Under the pieces are notes generated by a model. The model did no database searches. It had not been told where the DNA came from and was given only the letters and a program-made list of their open reading frames with translations. Position numbers and translations under genes: made by a program. DNA of 37,239 bases from an uncultured Rhizobiaceae group bacterium (GTDB lineage: Bacteria > Pseudomonadota > Alphaproteobacteria > Rhizobiales > Rhizobiaceae), in the NCBI GenBank assembly GCA_947501445.1, contig CANMVS010000034.1:1-37239 (forward strand), written 5' to 3'. Below are positions 15,324 through 23,336 of this stretch, in pieces (position 1 is the stretch's first letter; every line of letters begins with the position of its first letter).

Positions 15324-16244
15324 CTATTGCAGCGTAAAGGCATCCTTTCGATCTGATACGGCACCTTCTATGTAATCTGTCAGTGTCTGTACCTTTGCCG
15401 GCAGGATATCGTATGGTGGGTAATAGGCCGTCAGCCAGATAGGCGGTGCCGACCAATCATCCAGCACGGTCTGCAACGCACCACCGGCCAGATGTTTCGC
15501 CACAATGAACATTGGCAGGAGTGCGATGCCGCAGTCCCGCAGCGCCATCTCTGTCATCATCTCACCATTGTTACACAAAAACGGGTGATGCGCTCTGACC
15601 GTGCGCGATATTCCAGACCGGGAATTTTCAAGTTGAAGTTCATTGCCACCGGAAAAATGCGAATAGCCGAGACAATCATGGTCCAGTAGCTGGGCAGGTT
15701 CCAATGGCATCCCTTTACGCTCCAGATAGACAGGCGTTGCCACCAATACCCTTGGAACCAGACAGATTTTGCGCCAGATCGTGGACTTGTCACCTGGCGG
15801 TCCAGATACCCGCAATGCCATATCGTAATCCTCGGAAAGAATATCGATAAACCGGTCAGACAAATCCAGTTTCAACGCGATACCCGGATGCATCATCGTA
15901 AATTGCGCAATCACATCCGGCAAAAAACGCAGACCCAATGAAAGGGGCGCACTGACACGCAGGGTTCCGGTCAGGCTGTTTTGTTGTTCGCGCGCACTTT
16001 CATTGGTGCGATCCAGATCCCGTGTAATAGCCAGGACACGTTCAAGGTAATTTTCACCGGCCAGCGTCAGACTCACGCTTCTGGTGGTACGAACCAGAAG
16101 CTGTACACCCAAGTCCGCCTCCAGGTCACCCACATGGCGTGTTGCCACACTGCGCGAGATATTGAGTTGGCGTGCGGCGGCAGCAAAACTGCGCGCTGAT
16201 GCCACTTCAATGAACACTCTGATGCGTTCGATTTGACCAACCAC
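15324..16244 (-). CDS. LysR family transcriptional regulator
   Basis: This is a 306-aa LysR-type regulator. The winged helix-turn-helix covers residues about 5-63 (R-I-R-V-F-I-E-V-A-S-A-R-S-F-A-A-A-A-R-Q and R-H-V-G-D-L-E-A-D-L-G), and the effector domain covers about 90-295. The frame is open to 16286, but that start would lie inside the palindrome at 16284-16302. GTG at 16244 has AAGGA eight bases upstream, which gives the usual short N-terminus. It is divergent from the VOC dioxygenase operon, which it most likely controls in response to a quinone or aromatic compound. It is also 118 bases upstream of the E1/GNAT operon on the same strand, so partial read-through into that operon is possible. 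Confidence 0.88.
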   Translation of the reverse strand: MVGQIERIRVFIEVASARSFAAAARQLNISRSVATRHVGDLEADLGVQLLVRTTRSVSLTLAGENYLERVLAITRDLDRTNESAREQQNSLTGTLRVSAPLSLGLRFLPDVIAQFTMMHPGIALKLDLSDRFIDILSEDYDMALRVSGPPGDKSTIWRKICLVPRVLVATPVYLERKGMPLEPAQLLDHDCLGYSHFSGGNELQLENSRSGISRTVRAHHPFLCNNGEMMTEMALRDCGIALLPMFIVAKHLAGGALQTVLDDWSAPPIWLTAYYPPYDILPAKVQTLTDYIEGAVSDRKDAFTLQ

Positions 16245-16283
16245 AGGCACAATCCTTTTGAAGGAACGTTGCTGAATTAGGCA

Positions 16284-16302
16284 CAATAATCACATATTAT
16301 TG
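16284..16302. promoter_or_regulatory. 19-bp palindrome, probable LysR-type operator
   Basis: CAATAAT-CACAT-ATTATTG has perfect 7-bp arms, sits 40 bases before the LysR start and 124 bases before the dioxygenase start. LysR recognition sites are typically short interrupted AT-rich palindromes of this size in the divergent region. The link to this regulator is inference from position. Confidence 0.55.
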
Positions 16303-16343
16303 CATATACCACAACAAATAATCGCGCAATTGGGCGCTTCTAA

Positions 16344-16374
16344 CTGGCCTGCAAATGATCAAATATAAGGCCAG
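16344..16374. promoter_or_regulatory. second inverted repeat CTGGCCT-N17-AGGCCAG near the dioxygenase promoter
   Basis: The 7-bp arms at 16344-16350 and 16368-16374 are exact complements. The spacer ends in an AT-rich AAATATA stretch that could be a -10 region. It could be an activation-site element for LysR or simply a hairpin in the 5' leader. Confidence 0.35.
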
Positions 16375-16425
16375 GAGATTGCAGCGCATATCACCGCGAC
16401 TGCCAACAGAACCGGGAAAACGATC

Positions 16426-17355
16426 ATGATCCAAGAAATCAAGGGCCTGCACCATGTCACATCGCTGGCCAGCGATGCGGTTGAAAACAATGCATTCTTT
16501 GCCAATGTGCTTGGATTGCGCCGCGTCAAGAAAACAGTCAATTTCGATGCGCCGGATGTCTATCACCTCTATTATGGTGATGCGGCTGGAACACCCGGTT
16601 CCGTCATGACCTATTTCCCCTTTGTGGGTCTTAATCGCGGTCGCGCCGGTACGGGTGAAGTCAGCATGACACGTTTTTCGGTTCCACCGGGAGCAATTGG
16701 GTTCTGGAAAGAGCGGTTTTCAACACTCGGATTACAGGGCCTGAAAGAAGATCGCCTGTTTGGAGAGAACCGGCTTTGCTTCCATGGCCCGGACGGCGAC
16801 CCGTTTGCACTGGTTGAAAGTGCCGGAGATGAGCGCACTGGCTGGACCGGCAATGTGAGAAATGACGTTGCAATTCGCGGTTTCCATTCTGCCTCGATGC
16901 GCCTGCGCGACGATGGCCGGACAAATGAACTGCTGACTTTCATGGGATATCAACAGAGCGATGAAGCCGACGGGGTCAAACGATTTCAGATCGCTGGTGG
17001 CAATGGTGCGGATATTATTGATGTGGAAACCGCACCGGGCTCCACCAACAGCGAACAGGGATCGGGTTCGGTACACCATATTGCCTTCGCCGTTGAAAAC
17101 CGCGCAGCCCAGCTTGAAGTGCGCCAGGCCCTGATGGACACCGGCTATCAGGTGACACCGGTGATAGACCGGGACTATTTTTGGGCAATCTATTTCCGCA
17201 CCCCTGGTGGCGTGCTGTTCGAAATTGCCACCAATGAACCGGGCTTTGACCGTGACGAGGATACGGCTCATTTGGGTGAGGCGTTAAAACTGCCAACCCA
17301 GTACGAGCATCTTCGCGCACGGCTGGAACAGCATCTGCAGCCATTGGTAGCCTGA
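16426..17355 (+). CDS. VOC family ring-cleaving dioxygenase (MhqO/PcpA-like)
   Basis: This is a 309-aa protein with two tandem vicinal-oxygen-chelate modules, about residues 1-130 and 145-290. Likely metal ligands are a His in L-H-H-V-T (residues 9-10), a His in S-V-H-H-I-A-F near 216, and the Glu in L-F-E-I-A near 266, the usual 2-His-1-carboxylate set. Relatives open hydroquinone or catechol rings with Fe(II) and oxygen and take part in quinone resistance. GGGAAAA precedes the ATG. It is the first gene of an operon with a carboxylesterase and a pirin, and the LysR gene is divergent. This set resembles the methylhydroquinone (mhq) detoxification genes of Bacillus in content, though not in regulator type. 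Confidence 0.85.
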   Translation: MIQEIKGLHHVTSLASDAVENNAFFANVLGLRRVKKTVNFDAPDVYHLYYGDAAGTPGSVMTYFPFVGLNRGRAGTGEVSMTRFSVPPGAIGFWKERFSTLGLQGLKEDRLFGENRLCFHGPDGDPFALVESAGDERTGWTGNVRNDVAIRGFHSASMRLRDDGRTNELLTFMGYQQSDEADGVKRFQIAGGNGADIIDVETAPGSTNSEQGSGSVHHIAFAVENRAAQLEVRQALMDTGYQVTPVIDRDYFWAIYFRTPGGVLFEIATNEPGFDRDEDTAHLGEALKLPTQYEHLRARLEQHLQPLVA

Positions 17356-17396
17356 GTTGACCATTGCCAGAGTAAACCATTGAAGGAAATGAACAC

Positions 17397-17999
17397 ATGT
17401 CTCTCAATGCTTACCATTACGAACACATAACCGCGCCGCGCGGCAGTCCGCTGCTGTTTACCTTTCATGGAACGGGCGGCGATGAACATCAGTTTAGCGC
17501 GCTGGTTCATCAACTGGCCTTCAGGGCGGCTCTCATTTCACCACGTGGAGATGTTTCCGAAAACGGTGCATTGCGGTTCTTCAAGCGCACTGCCGAGGGC
17601 ATCTATAACATGCCGGACCTTCAGGCACGCACTGCAACCATGGCCACATTCGTCAATGCACACATCAAGGCGCTTGCACCCTCGCGGGTCATCGGACTTG
17701 GCTATTCCAATGGCGCCAACCTATTGGCATCCATGCTCTTTCAACAGGCTGATCTGTTCGATGATGCCATTTTGATGCATCCCCTGATACCGTTTGAACC
17801 AGACCGGAATGGTTCTCTGTCAGCAAAGCGCATTTTAATAACCGCCGGTCGCAACGATCCAATCTGCCCGGCGCCATTAACCCGCAAACTGGCTGACCAC
17901 TTTGCCGAACAGGGCGCCGTCACATCAACAAAATGGCATGAAGGCGGCCATGAAATCCAACAAGGTGAACTGAAAGAAATAGCCGCATTCCTGACATAA
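17397..17999 (+). CDS. alpha/beta-hydrolase, carboxylesterase type (MhqD-like)
   Basis: This is a 200-aa serine hydrolase. It has the oxyanion strand F-H-G-T-G-G-D-E, the nucleophile elbow G-Y-S-N-G (Ser104), the acid Asp154 in A-G-R-N-D-P and His185 in E-G-G-H-E, a complete triad. Size and the G-x-S-N-G elbow fit the phospholipase/carboxylesterase group that accompanies VOC dioxygenases. It starts 41 bases after the dioxygenase, with AAGGAA in front of the ATG. It probably hydrolyses a ring-fission product or an ester adduct. The truncated hydrolase at 2985 is a degraded relative. Confidence 0.85.
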   Translation: MSLNAYHYEHITAPRGSPLLFTFHGTGGDEHQFSALVHQLAFRAALISPRGDVSENGALRFFKRTAEGIYNMPDLQARTATMATFVNAHIKALAPSRVIGLGYSNGANLLASMLFQQADLFDDAILMHPLIPFEPDRNGSLSAKRILITAGRNDPICPAPLTRKLADHFAEQGAVTSTKWHEGGHEIQQGELKEIAAFLT

Positions 18000-18066
18000 A
18001 TGCTGCTTGTTTTGTCTGGGCAATAGATCAACAATCAATCAACGTGAAACACGGATGGAAGCAACA

Positions 18067-19002
18067 ATGAGCTGGAACCCCGCAATTGAAGCCCACAACC
18101 TGGATGCCGGATCGATGGATTCCATCGAAACCATGATCATACCGCGTGCCCGTGATCTGGGAGGGTTCGAAGTACGTCGCGCCCTGCCCTCTGCAAAACG
18201 AAAAATGGTTGGTCCCTTTGTTTTTTTTGACCAGATGGGGCCCGTGGAATTCATCACTGATCAGGGTATTGATGTGCGTCCGCATCCCCATATCGGATTG
18301 GCGACCGTTACCTATCTGTATCAGGGAGAATTTCAGCATCGCGACAGTCTGGGCACCAATCAGATGATTTATCCCGGCGAAGTCAACTGGATGATTGCCG
18401 GCAATGGCGTCACCCATTCGGAGCGCACCAGCGCACAAACCCGCAAAGGTAAAAGCAGCCTGTTCGGGATTCAGACCTGGGTGGCACTCCCTGAAGAGGC
18501 CGAAGAGACCGATGCCGGGTTTGAGCACCACGGGCAAGCCGCCCTGCCGTTTCTGGAAGGAGAAGGCAAACAGGTTCGCCTTATCATTGGCAATGCCTGG
18601 GGCGAGCGTGCGCCAACCAAGACATTTACCGAGATGTTCTATGCTGATGCCGTGTTGCAGGCCGGTGCGTCGTTGCCACTGCCCGATAACCATGAAGATC
18701 GTGGGCTCTATATAACACAAGGGTCCATCGAGATCGCCGGAACCAGCTACGATGCGGGCCAAATGATGGTTTTTCGTCCCGGTGACGCAATGACGATCAA
18801 GGCAGGACCAGCCGGTGCCCGTTTGATGCTGCTGGGTGGCGAAACACTCAATGGTCCGCGCTATATCTGGTGGAATTTCGTTGCGTCATCACGCGACAAA
18901 ATCGAGGCCGCAAAGGAAGCCTGGGCAGCCGGTGACTGGAAACACGGGCGCTTTCAGTTGCCACCCGATGACGCTGACGAGTTTACACCTTTGCCAAAAT
19001 GA
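18067..19002 (+). CDS. pirin family protein
   Basis: This is a 311-aa bicupin of the pirin family. The N-terminal motif F-V-F-F-D-Q-M-G-P is followed by the metal ligands in V-R-P-H-P-H-I-G-L-A-T-V-T-Y-L and G-V-T-H-S-E-R-T, which are diagnostic of pirins. Bacterial pirins bind a single metal, and some have quercetinase activity. The frame is open from 18007, with ATGs at 18055 and 18067. I chose 18067 because GGAAG lies five bases upstream; the first ATG would overlap that site. It is the last gene of the LysR-linked operon. In this context a quinone- or flavonoid-related oxygenase or redox sensor role is likely. Confidence 0.85.
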   Translation: MSWNPAIEAHNLDAGSMDSIETMIIPRARDLGGFEVRRALPSAKRKMVGPFVFFDQMGPVEFITDQGIDVRPHPHIGLATVTYLYQGEFQHRDSLGTNQMIYPGEVNWMIAGNGVTHSERTSAQTRKGKSSLFGIQTWVALPEEAEETDAGFEHHGQAALPFLEGEGKQVRLIIGNAWGERAPTKTFTEMFYADAVLQAGASLPLPDNHEDRGLYITQGSIEIAGTSYDAGQMMVFRPGDAMTIKAGPAGARLMLLGGETLNGPRYIWWNFVASSRDKIEAAKEAWAAGDWKHGRFQLPPDDADEFTPLPK

Positions 19003-19005
19003 GAT

Positions 19006-19061
19006 CGAAGAAACCGGCAGGGGTTTCTCTTCGCGCCCGACAGTTACCCGGTGTCCCGGGT
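19006..19061 (+). terminator. two hairpins after the pirin gene, possible terminator
   Basis: CGAAGAAACC (19006-19015) pairs with GGTTTCTCTTCG (19022-19033) with a two-base bulge, and ACCCGG-TGTC-CCGGGT (19046-19061) follows, leading into TTTC. The T-run is short, so termination strength is uncertain. They separate the pirin operon from the GntR promoter. Confidence 0.4.
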
Positions 19062-19094
19062 TTCAGTACAGGCGCATCACGCCGCTTAAACATC

Positions 19095-19122
19095 TTGACT
19101 CATCAAACATCATATGTTTAAT
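19095..19122 (+). promoter_or_regulatory. promoter of the GntR gene with overlapping operator
   Basis: A -35 box TTGACT (19095-19100) lies 16 bp before a -10 box TTTAAT (19117-19122). An inverted repeat AAACAT-CAT-ATGTTT (19105-19119) fills the spacer, as expected for autoregulation by a FadR-type GntR protein. The predicted transcription start falls at about 19128-19130 and the ATG is at 19131, so the message would have almost no leader. Confidence 0.55.
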
Positions 19123-19130
19123 GTTTTTGC

Positions 19131-19868
19131 ATGAGTGAAATGATATACTATGATCTGAAGCAGATTGCCGGTCTTGCACCGAGCCTTTCGACACAGGTGG
19201 CACGAGAAATCGGACGGCGTATTGTCTCGCAGATTTATGCGCCTGGAGAGCTGGTCGAAGACGAGGGAACACTGGCTGAACGGTATCAGGTCAGTCGATC
19301 GGTCATTCGTGATGCGGTTAAGATACTGGTTGGCAAAGGCCTGCTGGAGGTGCGCCGTGGCATCGGCACCAAAGTGCGTTCCCGCACCAGTTGGGGCCTG
19401 TTGGATGATGACGTTCTCGCCTGGTATCAATCCGCCCCACCCAATAGCGATTTTTTGCGGCAGTTGATGGACATAAGGCTGGTGTTTGAGCCCAAGGCAG
19501 CCCGATGGGCGTCAGAGGTGGCCAGTGAAGACGAACTGGCACAGATAGAGGCAGCAATTGAGCGGATGGAAGCTGAAAAAGGCTCAACAGAGGATTTTGT
19601 CATTGCTGACGCCCTGTTCCATCGTTCCATTTTGCGCGCAGCCCATAATGAATTTCTTATTGCCATGGAGGGCGTGATCTTCTCCGCACTTTTGAGCAGC
19701 ATAAGACTGACGAACAAGGACCCGCGCGACAATGAAGGGTCAATTCCCTTTCACCGTGAGGTGTATGAGGCCATAGCTGCGCGGGATGGAGACCGGGCAG
19801 AACAGGTTATGGAAAGACTGCTGGGTGACGCCAACCGCCGTTTGGGAGGACGATTGCAGGGCGCCTAG
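19131..19868 (+). CDS. GntR family (FadR/FCD subfamily) transcriptional regulator
   Basis: This is a 245-aa regulator. The N-terminal winged helix-turn-helix covers residues about 15-80 (L-A-E-R-Y-Q-V-S-R-S-V-I-R-D-A-V-K-I-L and R-R-G-I-G-T-K-V). The C-terminal all-helical FCD domain covers about 95-230, with probable metal-ligand histidines in F-H-R-S-I-L-R-A-A-H and F-H-R-E-V-Y. The ATG has no Shine-Dalgarno sequence and sits next to the predicted transcription start. FCD regulators commonly sense sugar acids, which fits the downstream transporter and galactonate-type enzymes. The TAG stop is the first triplet of repeat copy C. Confidence 0.88.
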   Translation: MSEMIYYDLKQIAGLAPSLSTQVAREIGRRIVSQIYAPGELVEDEGTLAERYQVSRSVIRDAVKILVGKGLLEVRRGIGTKVRSRTSWGLLDDDVLAWYQSAPPNSDFLRQLMDIRLVFEPKAARWASEVASEDELAQIEAAIERMEAEKGSTEDFVIADALFHRSILRAAHNEFLIAMEGVIFSALLSSIRLTNKDPRDNEGSIPFHREVYEAIAARDGDRAEQVMERLLGDANRRLGGRLQGA

Positions 19869-19970
19869 AGCAATTCAGGGTTTGACGGAACCGGCAATGC
19901 CTGAATGCATCAACAAAATAAAAGACCGATACCGGTGTGCCCTTTTTGACAAAAGGTGAAACGGTCTGGA
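19866..19970 (-). repeat. dispersed repeat element, copy C (inverted)
   Basis: This is the third copy, in the opposite orientation to A and B. It starts with the GntR stop codon TAG, carries the invariant 13-mer in reverse at 19903-19915 and ends in GAAACGGTCTGGA. It is the most regular copy and shows the internal part best: ACCGGTATCGGTCTTT and GCCGGTTCCGTCAAA on the reverse strand. Confidence 0.8.
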
Positions 19971-20230
19971 GGATCGAGCCGGTTATCACCGGCTCATAGG
20001 AAATCATTATTGCAGCCGTAACGCTCCGCTAACGGAGCAATGGCGAAGCTGTGTGCAGATGTTGGTGAGTATATCGATGTGACATTGCCCTGACATCTGC
20101 CAACGGCCCACTATTTCCGATCAGCAATGATCGGTCAAATGCAGATCCGCAGGATGGATTGAATGTGCTCATGCAACATGAGCGCAGTGGCGGAGCTGTA
20201 TCTTTTTGTAGAGCAAAACGGGAGGTACCT
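19971..20230 (+). promoter_or_regulatory. hairpin-rich leader of the sugar transport operon
   Basis: No gene is visible here. Four perfect hairpins occur: GAGCCGGT-TATC-ACCGGCTC (19976-19995), GCTCCG-CTAA-CGGAGC (20023-20038), CCGATCA-GCAA-TGATCGG (20117-20134) and GCTCATG-CAA-CATGAGC (20167-20183). An 8-bp pair GCAGATGT/ACATCTGC also brackets the middle of the region. The last hairpin ends 38 bases before the GGGAGG ribosome-binding site (20220-20225). They may be operators, a processed or attenuated leader, or terminators. No defined riboswitch class is recognised. Confidence 0.45.
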
Positions 20231-21307
20231 ATGCTCAAAACACTACGCAATACCCTCAAACGCTTTGGTGCGGGTGCGGCTGCACTGGCAATGGTCGCCA
20301 CTGCGACATCTGGCGCCTATTCGGCTGATATGGTCGCATTGCTTCTGCCGGAAAACGTCAACCCGCGCTGGGAAAGTCAGGACGCGCGTTTCTTTGTCGA
20401 AGCCATGGGCAAAATCGCTCCGGATGTCAAAGTTGAAGTCTTCAATGCCAATAATGACACAGCCACACAGCAGCGTCAGGCAGAACAGGCACTCACCCAG
20501 GGTGCAAAGGTTCTGGTCGTCATTCCAATTGACGGAGAAAGCTCTGCCATCATAGCCGATGATGCCGCAGATGCGGGCGTGCCGACAATTGCCTATGACC
20601 GGATGATCAATTCCAAAAATACCAGTTTTTGGGTTCAGGCCGATCTGGAGGGCATGGGATTCGACCAGGCACAGCATGTGATCGACAACACAAAGTCGGG
20701 TGATACGCTGGTTTTGCTCAAGGGATCGCCAACAGATCCGAATGCTGCCGTTATCCACGCCGGCCAGCTGCGCGCCCTGCAGCCTCTCTTTGATTCCGGC
20801 GAACGTGTGATGGGATATGAAAACTGGACCCAGGGTTGGGATCCGGCCATAGCCCGCCGCTCAATGGATCAGGCACTAACCCAGCTCGACAACAATGTGC
20901 AGGGTGTCGTGTCATCCAATGATGGCAATGCCGGTGCAGCAATCGCATCGCTGTCAGAGCAAAAAATGGCCGGCAAAGTGCCTGTATCGGGGCTCGATGC
21001 CACTGTGCAGGCATTGCAGCTGATCCTTCTGGGTGAACAGACCCAGTCGGGCTGGCGGCCGCTCGCAGATATGGCAAAAGCGACGGCAGAAGTCACGGCA
21101 AAACTGGTTAAGGGTGAAAGTGTCGATGATCTGGCGCCAAATACCGTCAAAAACGGTGTCGGTGCCGATGTTAATTTCGTTGGTGTTGCTTCCTACTCAG
21201 CTGTTGGTGAAGAAGGCGTCGCCTATGTGATCGAGAACGATACATCGATCTCAAAGGAAGACGTCTGTCAGGGTGTGGCAGCAGAAACCAGTTTCTGTAA
21301 GGGCTGA
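20231..21307 (+). CDS. periplasmic sugar-binding protein of an ABC transporter (XylF/FrcB type)
   Basis: This 358-aa secreted receptor belongs to the sugar-binding periplasmic type I family. The signal peptide runs to about residue 32 (L-A-M-V-A-T-A-T-S-G-A-Y-S-A|D). The mature part has alternating Rossmann-like lobes with V-L-V-V-I-P-I-D-G-E-S, A-Y-D-R-M-I and G-V-V-S-S-N-D-G-N-A-G, the last being characteristic of the xylose-type receptors. I chose ATG at 20231 because GGGAGG lies five bases upstream; the frame is open further 5' to 20159. The downstream ATPase starts three bases after its stop. The ligand is presumably an aldose or its acid, judging by the enzymes encoded downstream; xylose itself is not supported by them. 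Confidence 0.88.
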   Translation: MLKTLRNTLKRFGAGAAALAMVATATSGAYSADMVALLLPENVNPRWESQDARFFVEAMGKIAPDVKVEVFNANNDTATQQRQAEQALTQGAKVLVVIPIDGESSAIIADDAADAGVPTIAYDRMINSKNTSFWVQADLEGMGFDQAQHVIDNTKSGDTLVLLKGSPTDPNAAVIHAGQLRALQPLFDSGERVMGYENWTQGWDPAIARRSMDQALTQLDNNVQGVVSSNDGNAGAAIASLSEQKMAGKVPVSGLDATVQALQLILLGEQTQSGWRPLADMAKATAEVTAKLVKGESVDDLAPNTVKNGVGADVNFVGVASYSAVGEEGVAYVIENDTSISKEDVCQGVAAETSFCKG

Positions 21308-21310
21308 ACA

Positions 21311-22150
21311 GTGACAACGTCATCTGAAAATCAAAAGGTGGGGCCTGGTGCCCCACCCCATTCACCACAATTGACACCACACCTGCGTGTGTCGGGCATC
21401 CGCAAACGATTTGGTGGAGTTGAGGCACTGCGTGGCGTGGATTTTGACGTGCGCCGCGGTGAAGTTGTGGCTCTTGTCGGCGACAATGGTGCCGGCAAAT
21501 CGACATTGATGAAAATTCTCGCCGGCGCCCATCATGCCGATGAGGGACAGTTTTTCCTGGACGAACAGTCTGTATCCATATCATCGCCCCATGATGCTAC
21601 GGATCTTGGAATACAGATCGTTTATCAGGATCTGGCACTGTGTGAAAATCTGGATGTGGCTGCCAATTTGTTTCTGGGCGCTGAACCGACGCGGCCAGGT
21701 TGGCAGTTTCTGCCAAAATTTCTGCGTCCGATCGATGAAATGCGTATGGAAAAAAAGGCCCTGGAAGCCATCGATCAGCTGCGCGTGCGCACATTGCAAT
21801 CCGTCAGGGCAAAGGTCGGCGGCCTATCCGGTGGACAGCGACAGGCCATTGCCATTGCGCGGGCAGTCGGTGCTGAATCGACAGTTGTTCTGCTGGATGA
21901 ACCAACTGCAGCTCTGGGTGTCGCACAAACGCGCCAGGTTCTGGATGTGGTCAAACGTCTTCGCGATAACGGCCACGCGGTGGTCTATATCTCGCATAAT
22001 CTTCGCGACATTTTCGAAGTTTCTGACCGTATTACGGTTCTGCGCCACAGCGCCAATGTCGCCACCTATGACACTCAAGATACCAATCCGGATGCCATCG
22101 TTGTCGCCATGACACGCGGATTGGACGGAGATGGCACACATGCAGCCTGA
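21311..22150 (+). CDS. sugar ABC transporter ATP-binding protein, single-domain (FrcA type)
   Basis: This is the 279-aa ATPase of the importer. Walker A is G-D-N-G-A-G-K-S-T, the signature is L-S-G-G-Q-R-Q-A-I, Walker B is V-V-L-L-D-E-P-T-A-A-L, and the switch His is in Y-I-S-H-N-L. RbsA/XylG/MglA proteins carry two such cassettes in about 500 residues; this one has a single cassette, as in FrcA-type systems, so it presumably works as a homodimer. The start is GTG at 21311, three bases after the binding-protein stop. The 3' end overlaps the permease gene. Confidence 0.88.
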   Translation: MTTSSENQKVGPGAPPHSPQLTPHLRVSGIRKRFGGVEALRGVDFDVRRGEVVALVGDNGAGKSTLMKILAGAHHADEGQFFLDEQSVSISSPHDATDLGIQIVYQDLALCENLDVAANLFLGAEPTRPGWQFLPKFLRPIDEMRMEKKALEAIDQLRVRTLQSVRAKVGGLSGGQRQAIAIARAVGAESTVVLLDEPTAALGVAQTRQVLDVVKRLRDNGHAVVYISHNLRDIFEVSDRITVLRHSANVATYDTQDTNPDAIVVAMTRGLDGDGTHAA

Positions 22151-23324
22151 TGTTCAATTGAGTTTTTCAGACCGCTTTCGCCAGCTTCGTGAAACCCGGT
22201 TTGGCACTTTTGCACCTGTATTGCTGGCGCTGGCGGCAATCTGGATCTACTTCGGCATAACGGAACCGGCATTCCTGAGCCCAAGAAACTTCTACTTTTT
22301 GTTCATGCAAAGCGCTGTTGTCGGCACACTGGCTGTGGGGATCACAATTGTTCTTCTATTGGGAGATATCGATCTTTCAGTGGCTGCCACATCCGGGGTC
22401 TGTGCGGCATTGATGGCCGTACTCATTGCGATGGCCGGTGTCCCGGGCCCGCTGGCCTGCCTGATTGCCATCGCACTGGGGATATTTCTGGCTACGCTGC
22501 AGGGCCTGTTGGTTGCCTATGTTGGCATACCTTCCTTTGTTGTCACACTCGCCGGCTTGCTTGGCTTTCAGGGATTGATGCTCAAAATTCTTGGAACACA
22601 GGGCGCAATCAACATGCGTGATCCCTTTGTTCGCGGCATAACCACAATTACATTGCCAGCGGCACTCGGCTGGGGGCTTGCCGCCGCCTGCGTATTGGCA
22701 TTTGCACTTGCGAGTTTTCGCCGACAGACACAACGACGCGCCCTTGGTCTCGAGCTGGAAGCCAATTCCACACTCTATGGCCAGGTCATATTCTTTGCTG
22801 TGCTGGCCTTTGCAGCCGTCGCAACCCTGAACAGCTATCGCGGTATCCCGCTGCTGGTTGTTCTGCTGATTGGCCTGACCGCGCTGCTGGGCTGGGTTAC
22901 CACTTCAACGCCCTTTGGCCGGTCCTTGTTTGCCGTCGGCGGTAATGCCGAATCCGCCCGGCGTGTCGGCATGAATGTGAAGCACATCCGTGTCGCGGCC
23001 TTTGGCATTGTCGGCATGATGGCGGCGATTGGCGGTATCGTTGGCGCGTCACGCTATGCCTCGGTCTCATTCAATGCATTTGCCGGTGGTCCCCTGTTGC
23101 TGGAAGCAATTGGCGCGGCGGTCATCGGTGGCACATCGCTGTTCGGCGGACGTGGATCGGTTTGGAATGCCATCCTTGGTGCCCTGGTCATCGGTTCACT
23201 GGGCAATGGGCTTGATCTGTCCGGCGCCAGCGCCGCCGACAAACTGATGTTTTCCGGCGCAATTCTCCTATTGGCCGTTGCCATTGACGCGATCTCGCGA
23301 TCCGGCACCAGCCAGACCCGATAA
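22140..23324 (+). CDS. sugar ABC transporter permease (XylH/FrcC type)
   Basis: This is a 394-aa polytopic inner-membrane permease with about ten hydrophobic segments. It includes the family features G-I-T-I-V-L-L-L-G-D-I-D-L-S-V, which follows the second segment, and G-R-S-L-F-A-V-G-G-N-A-E-S-A-R-R-V-G, the cytoplasmic loop that contacts the ATPase. ATGs exist at 22131 and 22140. I prefer 22140 because GGAG at 22127-22130 lies nine bases upstream of it but directly abuts the first. It overlaps the ATPase gene by 11 nt, so the two are probably coupled. It completes the importer with the genes at 20231 and 21311. Confidence 0.88.
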   Translation: MQPDVQLSFSDRFRQLRETRFGTFAPVLLALAAIWIYFGITEPAFLSPRNFYFLFMQSAVVGTLAVGITIVLLLGDIDLSVAATSGVCAALMAVLIAMAGVPGPLACLIAIALGIFLATLQGLLVAYVGIPSFVVTLAGLLGFQGLMLKILGTQGAINMRDPFVRGITTITLPAALGWGLAAACVLAFALASFRRQTQRRALGLELEANSTLYGQVIFFAVLAFAAVATLNSYRGIPLLVVLLIGLTALLGWVTTSTPFGRSLFAVGGNAESARRVGMNVKHIRVAAFGIVGMMAAIGGIVGASRYASVSFNAFAGGPLLLEAIGAAVIGGTSLFGGRGSVWNAILGALVIGSLGNGLDLSGASAADKLMFSGAILLLAVAIDAISRSGTSQTR

Positions 23325-23336
23325 AGGAAAAACCTG

